From assembly GCA_017616015.1 (NCBI GenBank), contig JAFZYY010000006.1, positions 62,001 through 126,000 on the forward strand: 64,000 nucleotides of DNA, given 5' to 3'. The notes below the pieces were generated by a model. That model was not told the origin of the DNA and ran no database searches. It was given only the letters and a program-made list of their open reading frames with translations. Both the position numbers and the translations under genes were made by a program. This stretch comes from Alphaproteobacteria bacterium (GTDB lineage: Bacteria; Pseudomonadota; Alphaproteobacteria; CAAGCB01; CAG-977). Each line of letters begins with the position of its first letter. Positions within the stretch are counted from its first letter, which is position 1. This document shows positions 26,486-34,366 of this stretch, piece by piece.

Positions 26486-27511
26486 TTATTCGTATTTCAA
26501 ATCGTTCAGCTTCCAATATGCGGACGACTCTTTCATTTTTAGATTTTCCGCCGCATAATCAAGAGCCGTTTTGCCAAAACCGTCACGTAACCTTGCTTTT
26601 CCGCCCAATTTTAATATCGCTTCAACAACGGCGGGATTCGTATTATTTTGCGCGGCAATCATCAGTGACGTTAATCCGTCCATATTGCGATCATTCACGC
26701 CTAATCCGACTTTAACCAAAGCTTCGATAATCTCCGGAACAGGATTGTACTTAGCCGCGATCATCAGTAACGTTTTTCCGTCTTCATCGTGCACTTTAAT
26801 ATCAGCCCCTGCTTCGGCCAGCGCCGTAATAACCGCTGAATTTTCGTTGCTTTTAGCGGCGGCCATCAAAGGCGTTTCTCCGGATTCGTCACTGGCATTC
26901 ACGTCCGCTTTAGCGTTGGCCAGCATTTTAATAATATCCGGATTTGTATTAGACTGCGCTGCCGCTATCAACGGCGTTACACCGTCTTTATTCCGGGCAT
27001 TCACATTGGCTTTTGCTTCAATCAGCGCCGCCATAACGGCGGAATTTGTATTTTTTGCCGCCCATATCAGCGGAGTAAATCCCTTTTCATCACGCGTATT
27101 CACTTTTGCTCCGGCTTTAATCAACGCTTTGACAACAGCAGGACTTGAACCGTTTGACACGGCCAGCATCAGCGGTGTTACTCCGTCTTTTCTGCGAACA
27201 TTGACTTCAGCTCCGGCCTTAATCAATTCTTCGATAACAGCGGAATCTGCTCTGTTTGAGGCTGCCAACATCAAAGGTGTTATTCCCTCCTTGTTGCGAT
27301 AATTCACGTCAGCCCCCATACGAACAAATCTTTTAATCTGCTCGACAGATACGGCCTTCCAATCCAGAGCCGTCCAATCAGAGAGGGAATACAGCTTTAT
27401 CCCCGCAATAAGCAGACAAACAAGCAGAAACGAGCAAACACCTAAAATTGTCCTTTTCGTCTGATTTGTATCTCCTGCCGTTTTTTTTGGAAGATAACAC
27501 AAAAAGGCCAT
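26486..27511 (-). CDS. Membrane-anchored ankyrin-repeat protein
   Basis: 341 aa. An N-terminal membrane helix (about residues 21-42, TILGVCSFLLVCLLIAGIK) follows a short basic segment, then about seven 33-residue ankyrin repeats plus capping parts (recurring TPLMLAA...LIKAGAEVN...DG). The ankyrin domain would face the periplasm if the helix acts as a signal anchor. Ankyrin repeats mediate protein binding and are common in host-associated bacteria. No enzymatic domain is present. Confidence 0.92.
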   Translation of the reverse strand: MAFLCYLPKKTAGDTNQTKRTILGVCSFLLVCLLIAGIKLYSLSDWTALDWKAVSVEQIKRFVRMGADVNYRNKEGITPLMLAASNRADSAVIEELIKAGAEVNVRRKDGVTPLMLAVSNGSSPAVVKALIKAGAKVNTRDEKGFTPLIWAAKNTNSAVMAALIEAKANVNARNKDGVTPLIAAAQSNTNPDIIKMLANAKADVNASDESGETPLMAAAKSNENSAVITALAEAGADIKVHDEDGKTLLMIAAKYNPVPEIIEALVKVGLGVNDRNMDGLTSLMIAAQNNTNPAVVEAILKLGGKARLRDGFGKTALDYAAENLKMKESSAYWKLNDLKYE

Positions 27512-27613
27512 ATTCCCTCTCCCTTCTTTTTTACAACCCCACTTTAACAGCTTAACTCTTCTATTTTTTAGCGGAACTGAGGAAATACCGCAAATATTTT
27601 TTACGAGAAAGCC

Positions 27614-27704
27614 CCTCTCAGGCTTCGATTCCCCGCTCCTTATAATTTAACCATAAAAAAACCGTCCTTCCGGACGGCTTTTTTTATGGTGGAGCTGAGG
27701 GGAA
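27614..27704. repeat. Direct repeat, copy 1, with a duplicated 18-nt tRNA-Ala 3' end
   Basis: It shares cctctcaggcttcgattccc, the ccgtccttccggacgg terminator and the 18-nt tRNA 3' end (revcomp of ttcccctcagctccacca) with copy 2, exactly 189 bp further on. Between them the repeat differs only over a short AT-rich part. Confidence 0.8.
27651..27690 (-). terminator. Duplicated terminator (distal copy)
   Basis: ccgtcc / ggacgg stem with ttcc loop and flanking A/T runs, identical in its core to the copy next to the tRNA. Confidence 0.65.
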
Positions 27705-27708
27705 CTCC

Positions 27709-27777
27709 GCAAAAGACTTTTGCGGAAAACGGCTCGGATTATAAATCCTCGCCACGCTCCGCTAAAAACAGTACACT
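27709..27777. repeat. Hairpin-rich spacer between the repeats
   Basis: Contains tccgcaaaag-a-cttttgcgga near 27706-27726. Further on, aaaaacagtac and gtactgttttt flank a 3-nt loop near 27765-27789. Both are perfect short palindromes. Confidence 0.5.
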
Positions 27778-27802
27778 GTACTGTTTTTCTTACGCTACGC
27801 GC

Positions 27803-27875
27803 CCTCTCAGGCTTCGATTCCCCTACTTAAATTTAATCCATAAAAAAAAACCGTCCTTCCGGACGGCTTTTTTTA

Positions 27876-27893
<18 letters not shown>
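27803..27893. repeat. Direct repeat, copy 2, ending in the real tRNA-Ala 3' end
   Basis: Second copy at the 189-bp period. The last 18 nt are the genuine 3' end of tRNA-Ala. Duplicated tRNA 3' ends are typical scars of tRNA-targeting integration, though simple tandem duplication is equally possible. Confidence 0.8.
27838..27875 (-). terminator. Terminator of tRNA-Ala
   Basis: Stem aaaccgtcc / ggacggctt with ttcc loop directly after the tRNA CCA end; flanking A and T runs make it usable in both directions. Confidence 0.8.
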
Positions 27894-27951
<58 letters not shown>

Positions 27952-27972
27952 ACGCCATTCAATACATGGGCG

Positions 27973-28000
27973 AGAATAGCATAAAAAATTCCCTCTGCAA
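27973..28000 (-). promoter_or_regulatory. Possible promoter of tRNA-Ala
   Basis: Reverse strand TTGCAG, 16-nt spacer, TATTCT, followed by a GC-rich discriminator typical of stable RNA promoters, about 22 nt before the mature 5' end. Confidence 0.45.
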
Positions 28001-28060
28001 GAAAAAAGTTACTTTTCTTTTCAAAAAAGGTAAACTGTCCAAAATTCGACAGGTGTTTTT

Positions 28061-28798
28061 ATGGAAGAATCCTTTACGACAGACGACTTTTTAGGCGGAA
28101 AAATCAAGCTTCGGCAGCCCGTCGACGGCTATCGGGCAACCAGCGACGCCGTTTTATTGGCCGCCACCGCTTTCCCTAAAAAAAAACAGAAAGTATTGGA
28201 CGTCGGCACGGGTACCGGCGCGGTCGGGCTTTGTCTGCTTGCCCGCTGTCCCGACATAACGGTCACGGGAATCGATATTCAATCGGCAATGGCTGATTTG
28301 GCAATCGCCAACATCAATTTAAACGGTTTAAGCGATAAAATGACCGTTGCAACGGCGGATATTCGGAAAAAGCGCATCGACGGCATTGACGCCGGTTCTT
28401 TTGACTGGGTGATTACGAATCCGCCTTTCATTTTGGAAGATCAGGTTTCGCCCGATCCCGTCCGGGACGTCGCGCACAGAGAATCCGACTGTTCTTTGGC
28501 GGAATGGATTGCCGGTTGTCTGCGATACGTCAATGCCAGAGGATACTTTGCCATGATCCACCGAGCCGACCGTCTGCCGGAAATATTATCTTTGCTATAC
28601 GGACGATTGGGAGAAATCCGCATCATTCCGATCTGGACGAAAGAAGGCGAGCCGGCCAAGCGCATTATTGTGATCGGACGCAAAGGCGTTCGTTCTCCCG
28701 CCATACTGACGACCGGACTGGCGCTGATGCATTCAGACGGTCAAAGAACGGATCGGGCGGAAGCAATCATGCGTCACGGAGCGGGACTGCTCTTTTAA
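28061..28798 (+). CDS. TrmN6-like adenine-N6 methyltransferase
   Basis: 245 aa. Rossmann-fold SAM site VLDVGTGTGAVGLCLLAR and catalytic NPPF (VITNPPFILEDQ) mark an N6-adenine methyltransferase of the TrmN6/YfiC group, which methylates A37 of tRNA-Val; TSDAVLLAA near the N-terminus is characteristic of this group. Other small-domain methyltransferases share these motifs, so the RNA target is not certain. Confidence 0.88.
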   Translation: MEESFTTDDFLGGKIKLRQPVDGYRATSDAVLLAATAFPKKKQKVLDVGTGTGAVGLCLLARCPDITVTGIDIQSAMADLAIANINLNGLSDKMTVATADIRKKRIDGIDAGSFDWVITNPPFILEDQVSPDPVRDVAHRESDCSLAEWIAGCLRYVNARGYFAMIHRADRLPEILSLLYGRLGEIRIIPIWTKEGEPAKRIIVIGRKGVRSPAILTTGLALMHSDGQRTDRAEAIMRHGAGLLF

Positions 28799-28862
28799 CA
28801 TTTGATAAAAACGCTTATTCAGTATATAAAATTAGCATGTTTGTTTCAGATGGAAAAAATAC

Positions 28863-30092
28863 ATGATTGATTTAGCTGCGCCTCCGTTCACTTTATTGGC
28901 CGAAAGAGACATGGATTTACTGGTTCTGGAAGAAATGCTTTCTTCGGATCCGTTCAGAAAATGGCTGGTCGGGAAATTATATAACGGGACACATCAGCTT
29001 CGCCGTTTAATCGGCGCCTGGCACACGCCTTCATTGGAACCTTTGGGATCTGTGGATATTTTATTCGTTTTTGAAGATATGGCGACCGGTCACAAGTGCG
29101 CCATTCTGATTGAAAACAAAATCGACCAACCCAAGCAAAACCTGCAGGCACAGCGTTATTTCGAATTCGGAGAAAAAGGAATTGAAGACCGTTATTGGGA
29201 CGAATATCTGACTTGTCTTTTTTCGCCTCAGGCTTATTTTTCCAGTCTGGAACCGTCGGAATATTTTTCAAGCTATCTAAGTTATGAAGAAATAGAAAAC
29301 TGGTTTTCCCGCGCGGCGGCGGAAACGCACAGCGCGACGATCGAACGTTCCGCGTACAAAAAAACGCTGATACGTCAGGCCATTGAACAGGGACGGCGGA
29401 TTCAATCTCAGATACAAAAGAATGAAAGACCGGACGTCCTGTCAAAGACCGCCCCCGTAGCGCCCGAAGTTCCTGCTTCGCCTTCCCGGGGCAGACAGAA
29501 TACGACCAAGTCTGAAGTATCTTCTTCCTCTTCCCGGAAAGAACAGAAAACGGCTCCGCAGGCGAAGGGAAAAATATCCATTTCCGATTTCCGCGTATTT
29601 CCCGGCGGTGTCTTTAATTTGCCGGCAGGATACCGTGAAGCGGAAGACACTATTATCGGTGCGTTTTTCAACGATCTTCTATCTTATACCGAAAAATATT
29701 ATCCCGAATTAGGCATGAAAAAACCGAGCGGTAGCGCGGCCGAAGCTGCCTGGGTAGAGTTTGCGCCGCAGGAATTCCCGCGCGATATTCGCATTATTCA
29801 TAAAATGCCGCAGGGATTTATGGATTTATCCTTTGCCATGACGGCTTTATCAACGATTCAAGCGCCGTATCAACCTTATATTGACAGCGACATGGCCTTT
29901 AAGGAAAACGGGAAAACAGCTATTATCCGAATCGCAATTCCGTCCATAGATCCGCAACAAGGATTTGAAGCGCAAAAGGACACGATTGAATTTGCTTTGC
30001 AAAAAGCACAGAAATTATACCAATTATATGTCCACGTCGTTGACGGCGGAACAACAGGAAAAGGTTATGCGCCCGAAGAATTATACTTTTAA
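28863..30092 (+). CDS. PD-(D/E)XK nuclease-like protein with an extra C-terminal domain
   Basis: 409 aa. The N-terminal domain has the PD-(D/E)XK core: Asp65 in GSVDILFVF, Glu84-x-Lys86 in CAILIENKID, and downstream QAQRY, as in restriction-endonuclease-like proteins of unknown role. A Ser/Lys-rich linker (about 190-235) leads to a second alpha/beta domain (240-400) that I do not recognise. It could be a DNA-cleaving defence protein or a housekeeping nuclease. No methyltransferase specificity partner is coupled to it, though a TrmN6-like gene precedes it. Confidence 0.75.
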   Translation: MIDLAAPPFTLLAERDMDLLVLEEMLSSDPFRKWLVGKLYNGTHQLRRLIGAWHTPSLEPLGSVDILFVFEDMATGHKCAILIENKIDQPKQNLQAQRYFEFGEKGIEDRYWDEYLTCLFSPQAYFSSLEPSEYFSSYLSYEEIENWFSRAAAETHSATIERSAYKKTLIRQAIEQGRRIQSQIQKNERPDVLSKTAPVAPEVPASPSRGRQNTTKSEVSSSSSRKEQKTAPQAKGKISISDFRVFPGGVFNLPAGYREAEDTIIGAFFNDLLSYTEKYYPELGMKKPSGSAAEAAWVEFAPQEFPRDIRIIHKMPQGFMDLSFAMTALSTIQAPYQPYIDSDMAFKENGKTAIIRIAIPSIDPQQGFEAQKDTIEFALQKAQKLYQLYVHVVDGGTTGKGYAPEELYF

Positions 30093-30195
30093 AACGTCTA
30101 TAAAAAGAAAGACTTACAAAAAAATATGTACAAAAATGTTGACAAAAAATGTTTTTTCTTCCATATTTGATGTAGTTTAATTAAGGAGAAAAAAA

Positions 30196-31206
30196 ATGGT
30201 TTTAAGCTACGCAGAATTTATGACCAGCACCCCGGTATCCCGCTTTCCCAGCGGACACGACGCAAACAGACCGTTAGCCCGGGCTTTCAAAAAGAAAAAT
30301 CAGAAATCGGATCAGTCGCCCAAGAGAATGGAACGGCTGAAAAAAATGCTTTCCGAAAGCAAAACCGGCCGTCAGACTTTGGAATTTCTTAAAGGAAAAG
30401 GCTCTCAGATGATCTTTGAGCCGATGGATTATTACGGCTATTTTTCGCCGGATAAAAATCTTGTCGCTTTGAATCCGGCCATGTCCGATGAAGATTTAGC
30501 CGTTACTTTCGTTCACGAAGTCCGCCACGCCTGGCAGGATTCGAAAATGGATACGCTGTCGCCGGAAATGACGCCGAAATCTTTCTTCCTGAACGGTTTT
30601 GAAATTGAAGCCGACGCCTGCGCCGCGGAAGTGATGTATGCCCATGAAATGCGCGAAAAGAATCCGAAAATCTGGGAAGCGCATCAGAAATCGCCGTACG
30701 CTCCGATGAGCACCGCGTTTGAAAAAGAATTCGAAAAAACCGGCGATCTTGAAAAAGCCAGAATGGCCGCATTGCTGACCTGGTATGAATTGCCGCTGAA
30801 GAAAAACTACGCCGATCAGTACGTTGATTATATGTGTTTAGTGGCGAAAGAACTGACAAAGCAGAAGGAACTGGAACCGCAATATTTTGCGGAAAACCGT
30901 ACCGCTCAGAAAATCGCCGACACTTTGGGCAAAGACTACGACGGCAAGAAATTCTTAAAAGATGCCAAGGCGTTGGAAACGCCCGAAAGACTGTCCATCA
31001 ATGAAAAACAGGCCAGAAAATTGGCGAACGCGATGTTGCCGTATATGGCGAAATATCATCGTACCGCCGAAGATTTGGGATTGGACAAGCTCTATGTCAA
31101 CCGCAAAGACGGCACCCGTGTTTCGTGTAGCGAAATTTTCACCCAAGTCAAAAAAGAACGGCAGAAAAAAGCCGCGAAAGCAAAAGACGGTAAGGACGGT
31201 CGTTAG
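30196..31206 (+). CDS. HEXXH zinc metallopeptidase-like protein (DUF6782-like)
   Basis: 336 aa without a signal peptide. The zincin motif FVHEVRHAWQ (His107, Glu108, His111) is followed by FEIEADACAAE, which supplies a likely third ligand Glu/Asp around 136-140. The pattern fits the domain named DUF6782 (putative metallopeptidase). Substrate unknown; being cytosolic or exported by a non-Sec route it could be a secreted effector protease. AAGGAG precedes the ATG and a terminator follows. Confidence 0.78.
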   Translation: MVLSYAEFMTSTPVSRFPSGHDANRPLARAFKKKNQKSDQSPKRMERLKKMLSESKTGRQTLEFLKGKGSQMIFEPMDYYGYFSPDKNLVALNPAMSDEDLAVTFVHEVRHAWQDSKMDTLSPEMTPKSFFLNGFEIEADACAAEVMYAHEMREKNPKIWEAHQKSPYAPMSTAFEKEFEKTGDLEKARMAALLTWYELPLKKNYADQYVDYMCLVAKELTKQKELEPQYFAENRTAQKIADTLGKDYDGKKFLKDAKALETPERLSINEKQARKLANAMLPYMAKYHRTAEDLGLDKLYVNRKDGTRVSCSEIFTQVKKERQKKAAKAKDGKDGR

Positions 31207-31216
31207 TCTATACCGA

Positions 31217-31271
31217 TAAAAAAAAGCCTTCTCCGCCCTTCTCCTTAATTTAAAGGAGAAGGCTTTTTTTA
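31217..31271 (+). terminator. Terminator after the metallopeptidase gene
   Basis: Stem aaaaagccttctcc / ggagaaggctttt with an inner nested ccttctcctt / aaggagaagg option and a T tract. It also faces the end of the DnaJ-domain gene. Confidence 0.8.
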
Positions 31272-31284
31272 TGAAAATGAAAAA

Positions 31285-31878
31285 TTATTCTTTATCCGTA
31301 TCCAGAATGCTCATAATCAAACGGTAAGCTTCCGTAATATCCTTGAAGCGTTCTTCCAGTTCCTTGCTGCCGCCATGAGAGTCCGGGTGGTATTTTTTAG
31401 CCAATCGTTTGTAGTTCAGTCGGACTTCTTCCTTTTGAAGCGGAAAATCGACTTCCAGAATTTTGGCCGCGACGATAACCGCCGGATCCAAAGGCTGCGG
31501 CTTATCCGATTTAAAAGCTTTTTCACGTCCCTCTTCAAAGTGAAAAGCTTCCGCTTTGATATTCAGCGGATCCGCGAACATTGACGGATCCAGACCTCTT
31601 TCCCCCAATTTCCACGTCGGTCTTTGCCAACAAACGTCCTGTTTTAAATGCTCTTCTATTTCGTCGGGAGACATGCCCGCATAGTAATCCCATTGCGCGT
31701 TATATTCCTGCACATGTTCCAGACAAAACCAGTAATATTCCGACAGAGTCCTGTCTTTCGGAGCGCGATATTCTGCCGGTTTATTACACCCTTCCTTGTC
31801 GCAGACGTGTTCCGGCGCGGCAGGCGTTCTTCCCGTCAGATCGTTAAAGAAAAAATCATATTTCGAGCGCCGTCCCAT
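31285..31878 (-). CDS. DnaJ-domain protein with N-terminal Cys cluster
   Basis: 197 aa from the ATG at 31878, which overlaps the DUF2889 stop as TAATG; an upstream in-frame start would overlap that gene by 52 nt. The N-terminus has a Cys pair CDKEGC and YYWFCLEHVQEYN, typical of alphaproteobacterial J-domain proteins. The C-terminal J domain has the essential HPD (KKYHPDSHGG), which stimulates DnaK. It lies in an aroK-aroB-DUF2889-dnaJ operon. Confidence 0.9.
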   Translation of the reverse strand: MGRRSKYDFFFNDLTGRTPAAPEHVCDKEGCNKPAEYRAPKDRTLSEYYWFCLEHVQEYNAQWDYYAGMSPDEIEEHLKQDVCWQRPTWKLGERGLDPSMFADPLNIKAEAFHFEEGREKAFKSDKPQPLDPAVIVAAKILEVDFPLQKEEVRLNYKRLAKKYHPDSHGGSKELEERFKDITEAYRLIMSILDTDKE

Positions 31879-32447
31879 TACTTTTCTTCTTCGGCTGAAG
31901 AGGTTTTTTCCTGATAAAAATCCGGCCATTCGCGCTTAACCATTTCTCCGGAACTGTCCCAAGCCAGACAGGTATCCAAAGGATCGGGACGAACACCCCG
32001 ACAATATTTCATCATGCGCACCTGCGCCATCGTTTGAAAAGCGGCGCTTGCCGCCCCAATCAGCAAAGAAAACAAATGCGTGCACGCTTGTTTCTGCGGA
32101 ATGCGTCGACGCAGTTCCTTTGAGAATCCGGCGCCGATTTGCAATCCTTCGGCGTTTTTAAAAACAGCTTCGGCGGCGGGACATTTTTTATACGGGTGTT
32201 TATCGATTTTAACGGTCAGTCCGCGAATCACCATGTCGTCATCTATTGTCATCGTCAGCAACATTTCATGAAATGTCTCGCCGGCCTGCACCACACCGCC
32301 GCGATCCATGCACGGACAATCCACCGTCCGCCGGTCGCGGAAATGCCCTTCAATATCCCACAAACCGTCCGCCCGGCGATATCCGATATAGTCGATATGC
32401 CGGAAATAAAGTTCTTCCCGTTCAGAATCAGTAGAAGGAAAAGCCAC
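31878..32447 (-). CDS. DUF2889 family protein
   Basis: 189 aa from a GTG at 32447, chosen because AGGTAGG precedes it and overlap with aroB is only 20 nt; a GTG at 32486 would extend it by 13 residues with no ribosome site. Typical DUF2889 content: IDYIGYRRADGLWDIEGHF, TCLAW and the paired Cys in DCPCMDRG. Function unknown; the family is frequently found beside alphaproteobacterial J-domain genes. Confidence 0.82.
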   Translation of the reverse strand: MAFPSTDSEREELYFRHIDYIGYRRADGLWDIEGHFRDRRTVDCPCMDRGGVVQAGETFHEMLLTMTIDDDMVIRGLTVKIDKHPYKKCPAAEAVFKNAEGLQIGAGFSKELRRRIPQKQACTHLFSLLIGAASAAFQTMAQVRMMKYCRGVRPDPLDTCLAWDSSGEMVKREWPDFYQEKTSSAEEEK

Positions 32448-33561
32448 TTTTTTTCCTACCTTTTTCGTTAAAAATATATTCCACACTTTTTATCGGAACG
32501 TCATGCGCCAAAACACTGTTGCCGATACTTTCCAACAAAACGAAGTTCAAATGATCTCCGGTTGTTTTTTTATCTTTTTTCATGGCGGCGATCAAATCCG
32601 AATTTTTCAGAGTTGCATCAAATTGCGTAGGCAATCCCCATTTTTCAAACTGAGCCGAAATTTTTTCCGGCAATTCTTGAGAACACAAATTCATATCGAC
32701 GGACAACCATGCGGCCAGAATGGAGCCGATTGCGACGGCTTCGCCGTGCAGAATGGCACCGCGCATACCTGAAACGGCTTCAATCGCGTGCGCGAACGTA
32801 TGACCGAAATTCAATAAAGAGCGCAGTCCCGTTTGCTCTAATTCGTCCGATTCCACGACAGCCGCTTTGATCCGGCAACACTGTTCAACAGCATAGCGGC
32901 ACATCTCTTCGTTCATAGCCAGAATTTGATCGCCTGCCGTTTCCAGCCAATTCCAGAAATCGGCGTTCAAAGCCAAACCGTATTTTACGACTTCGCCGAA
33001 TCCGGCTAAAACCTGATGTTCGTCCAATGTTTTTAATGTGTGAACGTCGATAAAAACGGCTTTAGGCTGATAAAACGATCCCACTAAATTTTTACCGGCG
33101 GCCATATTCACGGCCGTTTTTCCGCCGACAGAGCTGTCCGTCTGAGCCAAAAGCGTTGTGGGAATTTGAATAAAATCAACGCCGCGCAGTAAAATGGAAG
33201 CGCAGAATCCTGCCAAATCGCCGACAACGCCGCCCCCTAAAGAAACAATCGCGCATTCCCTGTCGCACCCGATTTTCAGCATTTTTTCCAGAAGCTTTTC
33301 CGCTTCCTTAAACGTCTTGCTTCCCTCGCCCATTTCTATTGTCAGGACATAAACTTCATATCCGGCGGCTTCCAGCCCTTCCAGCACATAAGGAAGATAC
33401 AGGACTTCAAGCAGATTATCGGTGATCAGGAACATTTTTTTCGATCGCGTATAGGGCTGAATCAATGTGCCGATTTGCGGTAAAAAATTCGATCCGATAA
33501 AAATCGGATACGCTTTTTCGCGCAAATTTACATCTATACGAGTTAATTCTTCAGATGTCAT
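32428..33561 (-). CDS. aroB: 3-dehydroquinate synthase
   Basis: 377 aa. NAD-binding SLGGGVVGDLAGFCAS and substrate-site TTLLAQTDSSVGGKTAVN and NFGHTFAHAIE are present, along with the metal-binding His residues. It converts DAHP to 3-dehydroquinate in the shikimate pathway. It overlaps aroK by 4 nt. Confidence 0.97.
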   Translation of the reverse strand: MTSEELTRIDVNLREKAYPIFIGSNFLPQIGTLIQPYTRSKKMFLITDNLLEVLYLPYVLEGLEAAGYEVYVLTIEMGEGSKTFKEAEKLLEKMLKIGCDRECAIVSLGGGVVGDLAGFCASILLRGVDFIQIPTTLLAQTDSSVGGKTAVNMAAGKNLVGSFYQPKAVFIDVHTLKTLDEHQVLAGFGEVVKYGLALNADFWNWLETAGDQILAMNEEMCRYAVEQCCRIKAAVVESDELEQTGLRSLLNFGHTFAHAIEAVSGMRGAILHGEAVAIGSILAAWLSVDMNLCSQELPEKISAQFEKWGLPTQFDATLKNSDLIAAMKKDKKTTGDHLNFVLLESIGNSVLAHDVPIKSVEYIFNEKGRKKSGFSFY

Positions 33562-34127
33562 TTCTCTCTCCTTTGAGAAAATTGATGAATCTCCTGCACC
33601 AACAGACGCAGTACTTGTCCCATGGTTTCATCTTTGTAAGAGACGCGCAGATCCGCCTGTTCATAAAAAGGACGGCGTTTTTCAAGCAGTTCCCGAACAA
33701 CTTCCTCGGGATTATCCACATTTAATAAAGGACGATGCGTCCGGCCGGCCGTATTCCGTATAATTGTCGTGACGTGCGCGTCCAAAAAAACGCTGACGGC
33801 TTTTTCCTTGACCGTTTTTCTGGTTGCTTCGGACAGAAAAGCGCCGCCTCCCGAAGCCAGAATACACGGCTCCCCTTCCAGCAAACGCTTCATAACTTTT
33901 TCTTCTATACGTCGGAAATCCTGTTCGCCATAGCGATTAAACAAATAGCATATATCTCCGCCGCCGGCCTTTTCCATTTCTATATCCCCGTCAACGAAGG
34001 GCATCGAATAGACTCTGGCCAGTCTGCGTCCGATACTTGTTTTACCGCTTCCCATCATGCCGACCAGAAACAGAGTCCGATCCAACGGATAAGGGAAATG
34101 AAGAAAGTTTTCATTTAATCCGGACAT
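33558..34127 (-). CDS. aroK: Shikimate kinase
   Basis: 189 aa. Walker A LVGMMGSGKTSIGRRLA, shikimate-binding DGDIEMEKAGGGD and LASGGGAFL, and lid Arg in RTHRPLL. It phosphorylates shikimate with ATP. First gene of the aroK-aroB-DUF2889-dnaJ operon, divergent from the 34226 gene. Confidence 0.96.
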   Translation of the reverse strand: MSGLNENFLHFPYPLDRTLFLVGMMGSGKTSIGRRLARVYSMPFVDGDIEMEKAGGGDICYLFNRYGEQDFRRIEEKVMKRLLEGEPCILASGGGAFLSEATRKTVKEKAVSVFLDAHVTTIIRNTAGRTHRPLLNVDNPEEVVRELLEKRRPFYEQADLRVSYKDETMGQVLRLLVQEIHQFSQRREK

Positions 34128-34225
34128 TTTTTGTCAGCTTCTCTTAAAAAAATTCTAACGTTATTTTAACTTGATTATGCCATAAGAAAAGAAGTTTTTA
34201 ACGCCCGAAGAAGAAAGGATCAAAA

Positions 34226-34366
34226 ATGCGCAAAAAGTCGCGTTGGTATATCTACCCTATTTTATTCGTCGTTATCGGTTTCGGCATATTTATTGCCGTA
34301 TATGATATTCAGGTTCCCAAAACAACCGTTCAAAAAGACATCAGTTATGACAAGCTTCAGAAATAA
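34226..34366 (+). CDS. Small single-helix membrane protein
   Basis: 46 aa, too short for most gene finders. MRKKSRWYIY is followed by a membrane helix PILFVVIGFGIFIAVY and a polar tail. An AAAGGA ribosome site lies before the ATG, and the 3' end overlaps the next gene by 20 nt, which suggests translational coupling. Topology with the tail outside is favoured by the basic N-terminus. Function unknown. Confidence 0.6.
   Translation: MRKKSRWYIYPILFVVIGFGIFIAVYDIQVPKTTVQKDISYDKLQK

Larger units (their letters stand above)
27512..27875. other. Gene-free stretch with tandem repeats next to tRNA-Ala
   Basis: No credible gene. It holds two copies of a ~91-bp direct repeat at a 189-bp period, a degenerate third start near 27570, two identical terminators and two tight palindromes. 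The frame 27686-27913 is a spurious antisense reading of tRNA sequence. Confidence 0.75.
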
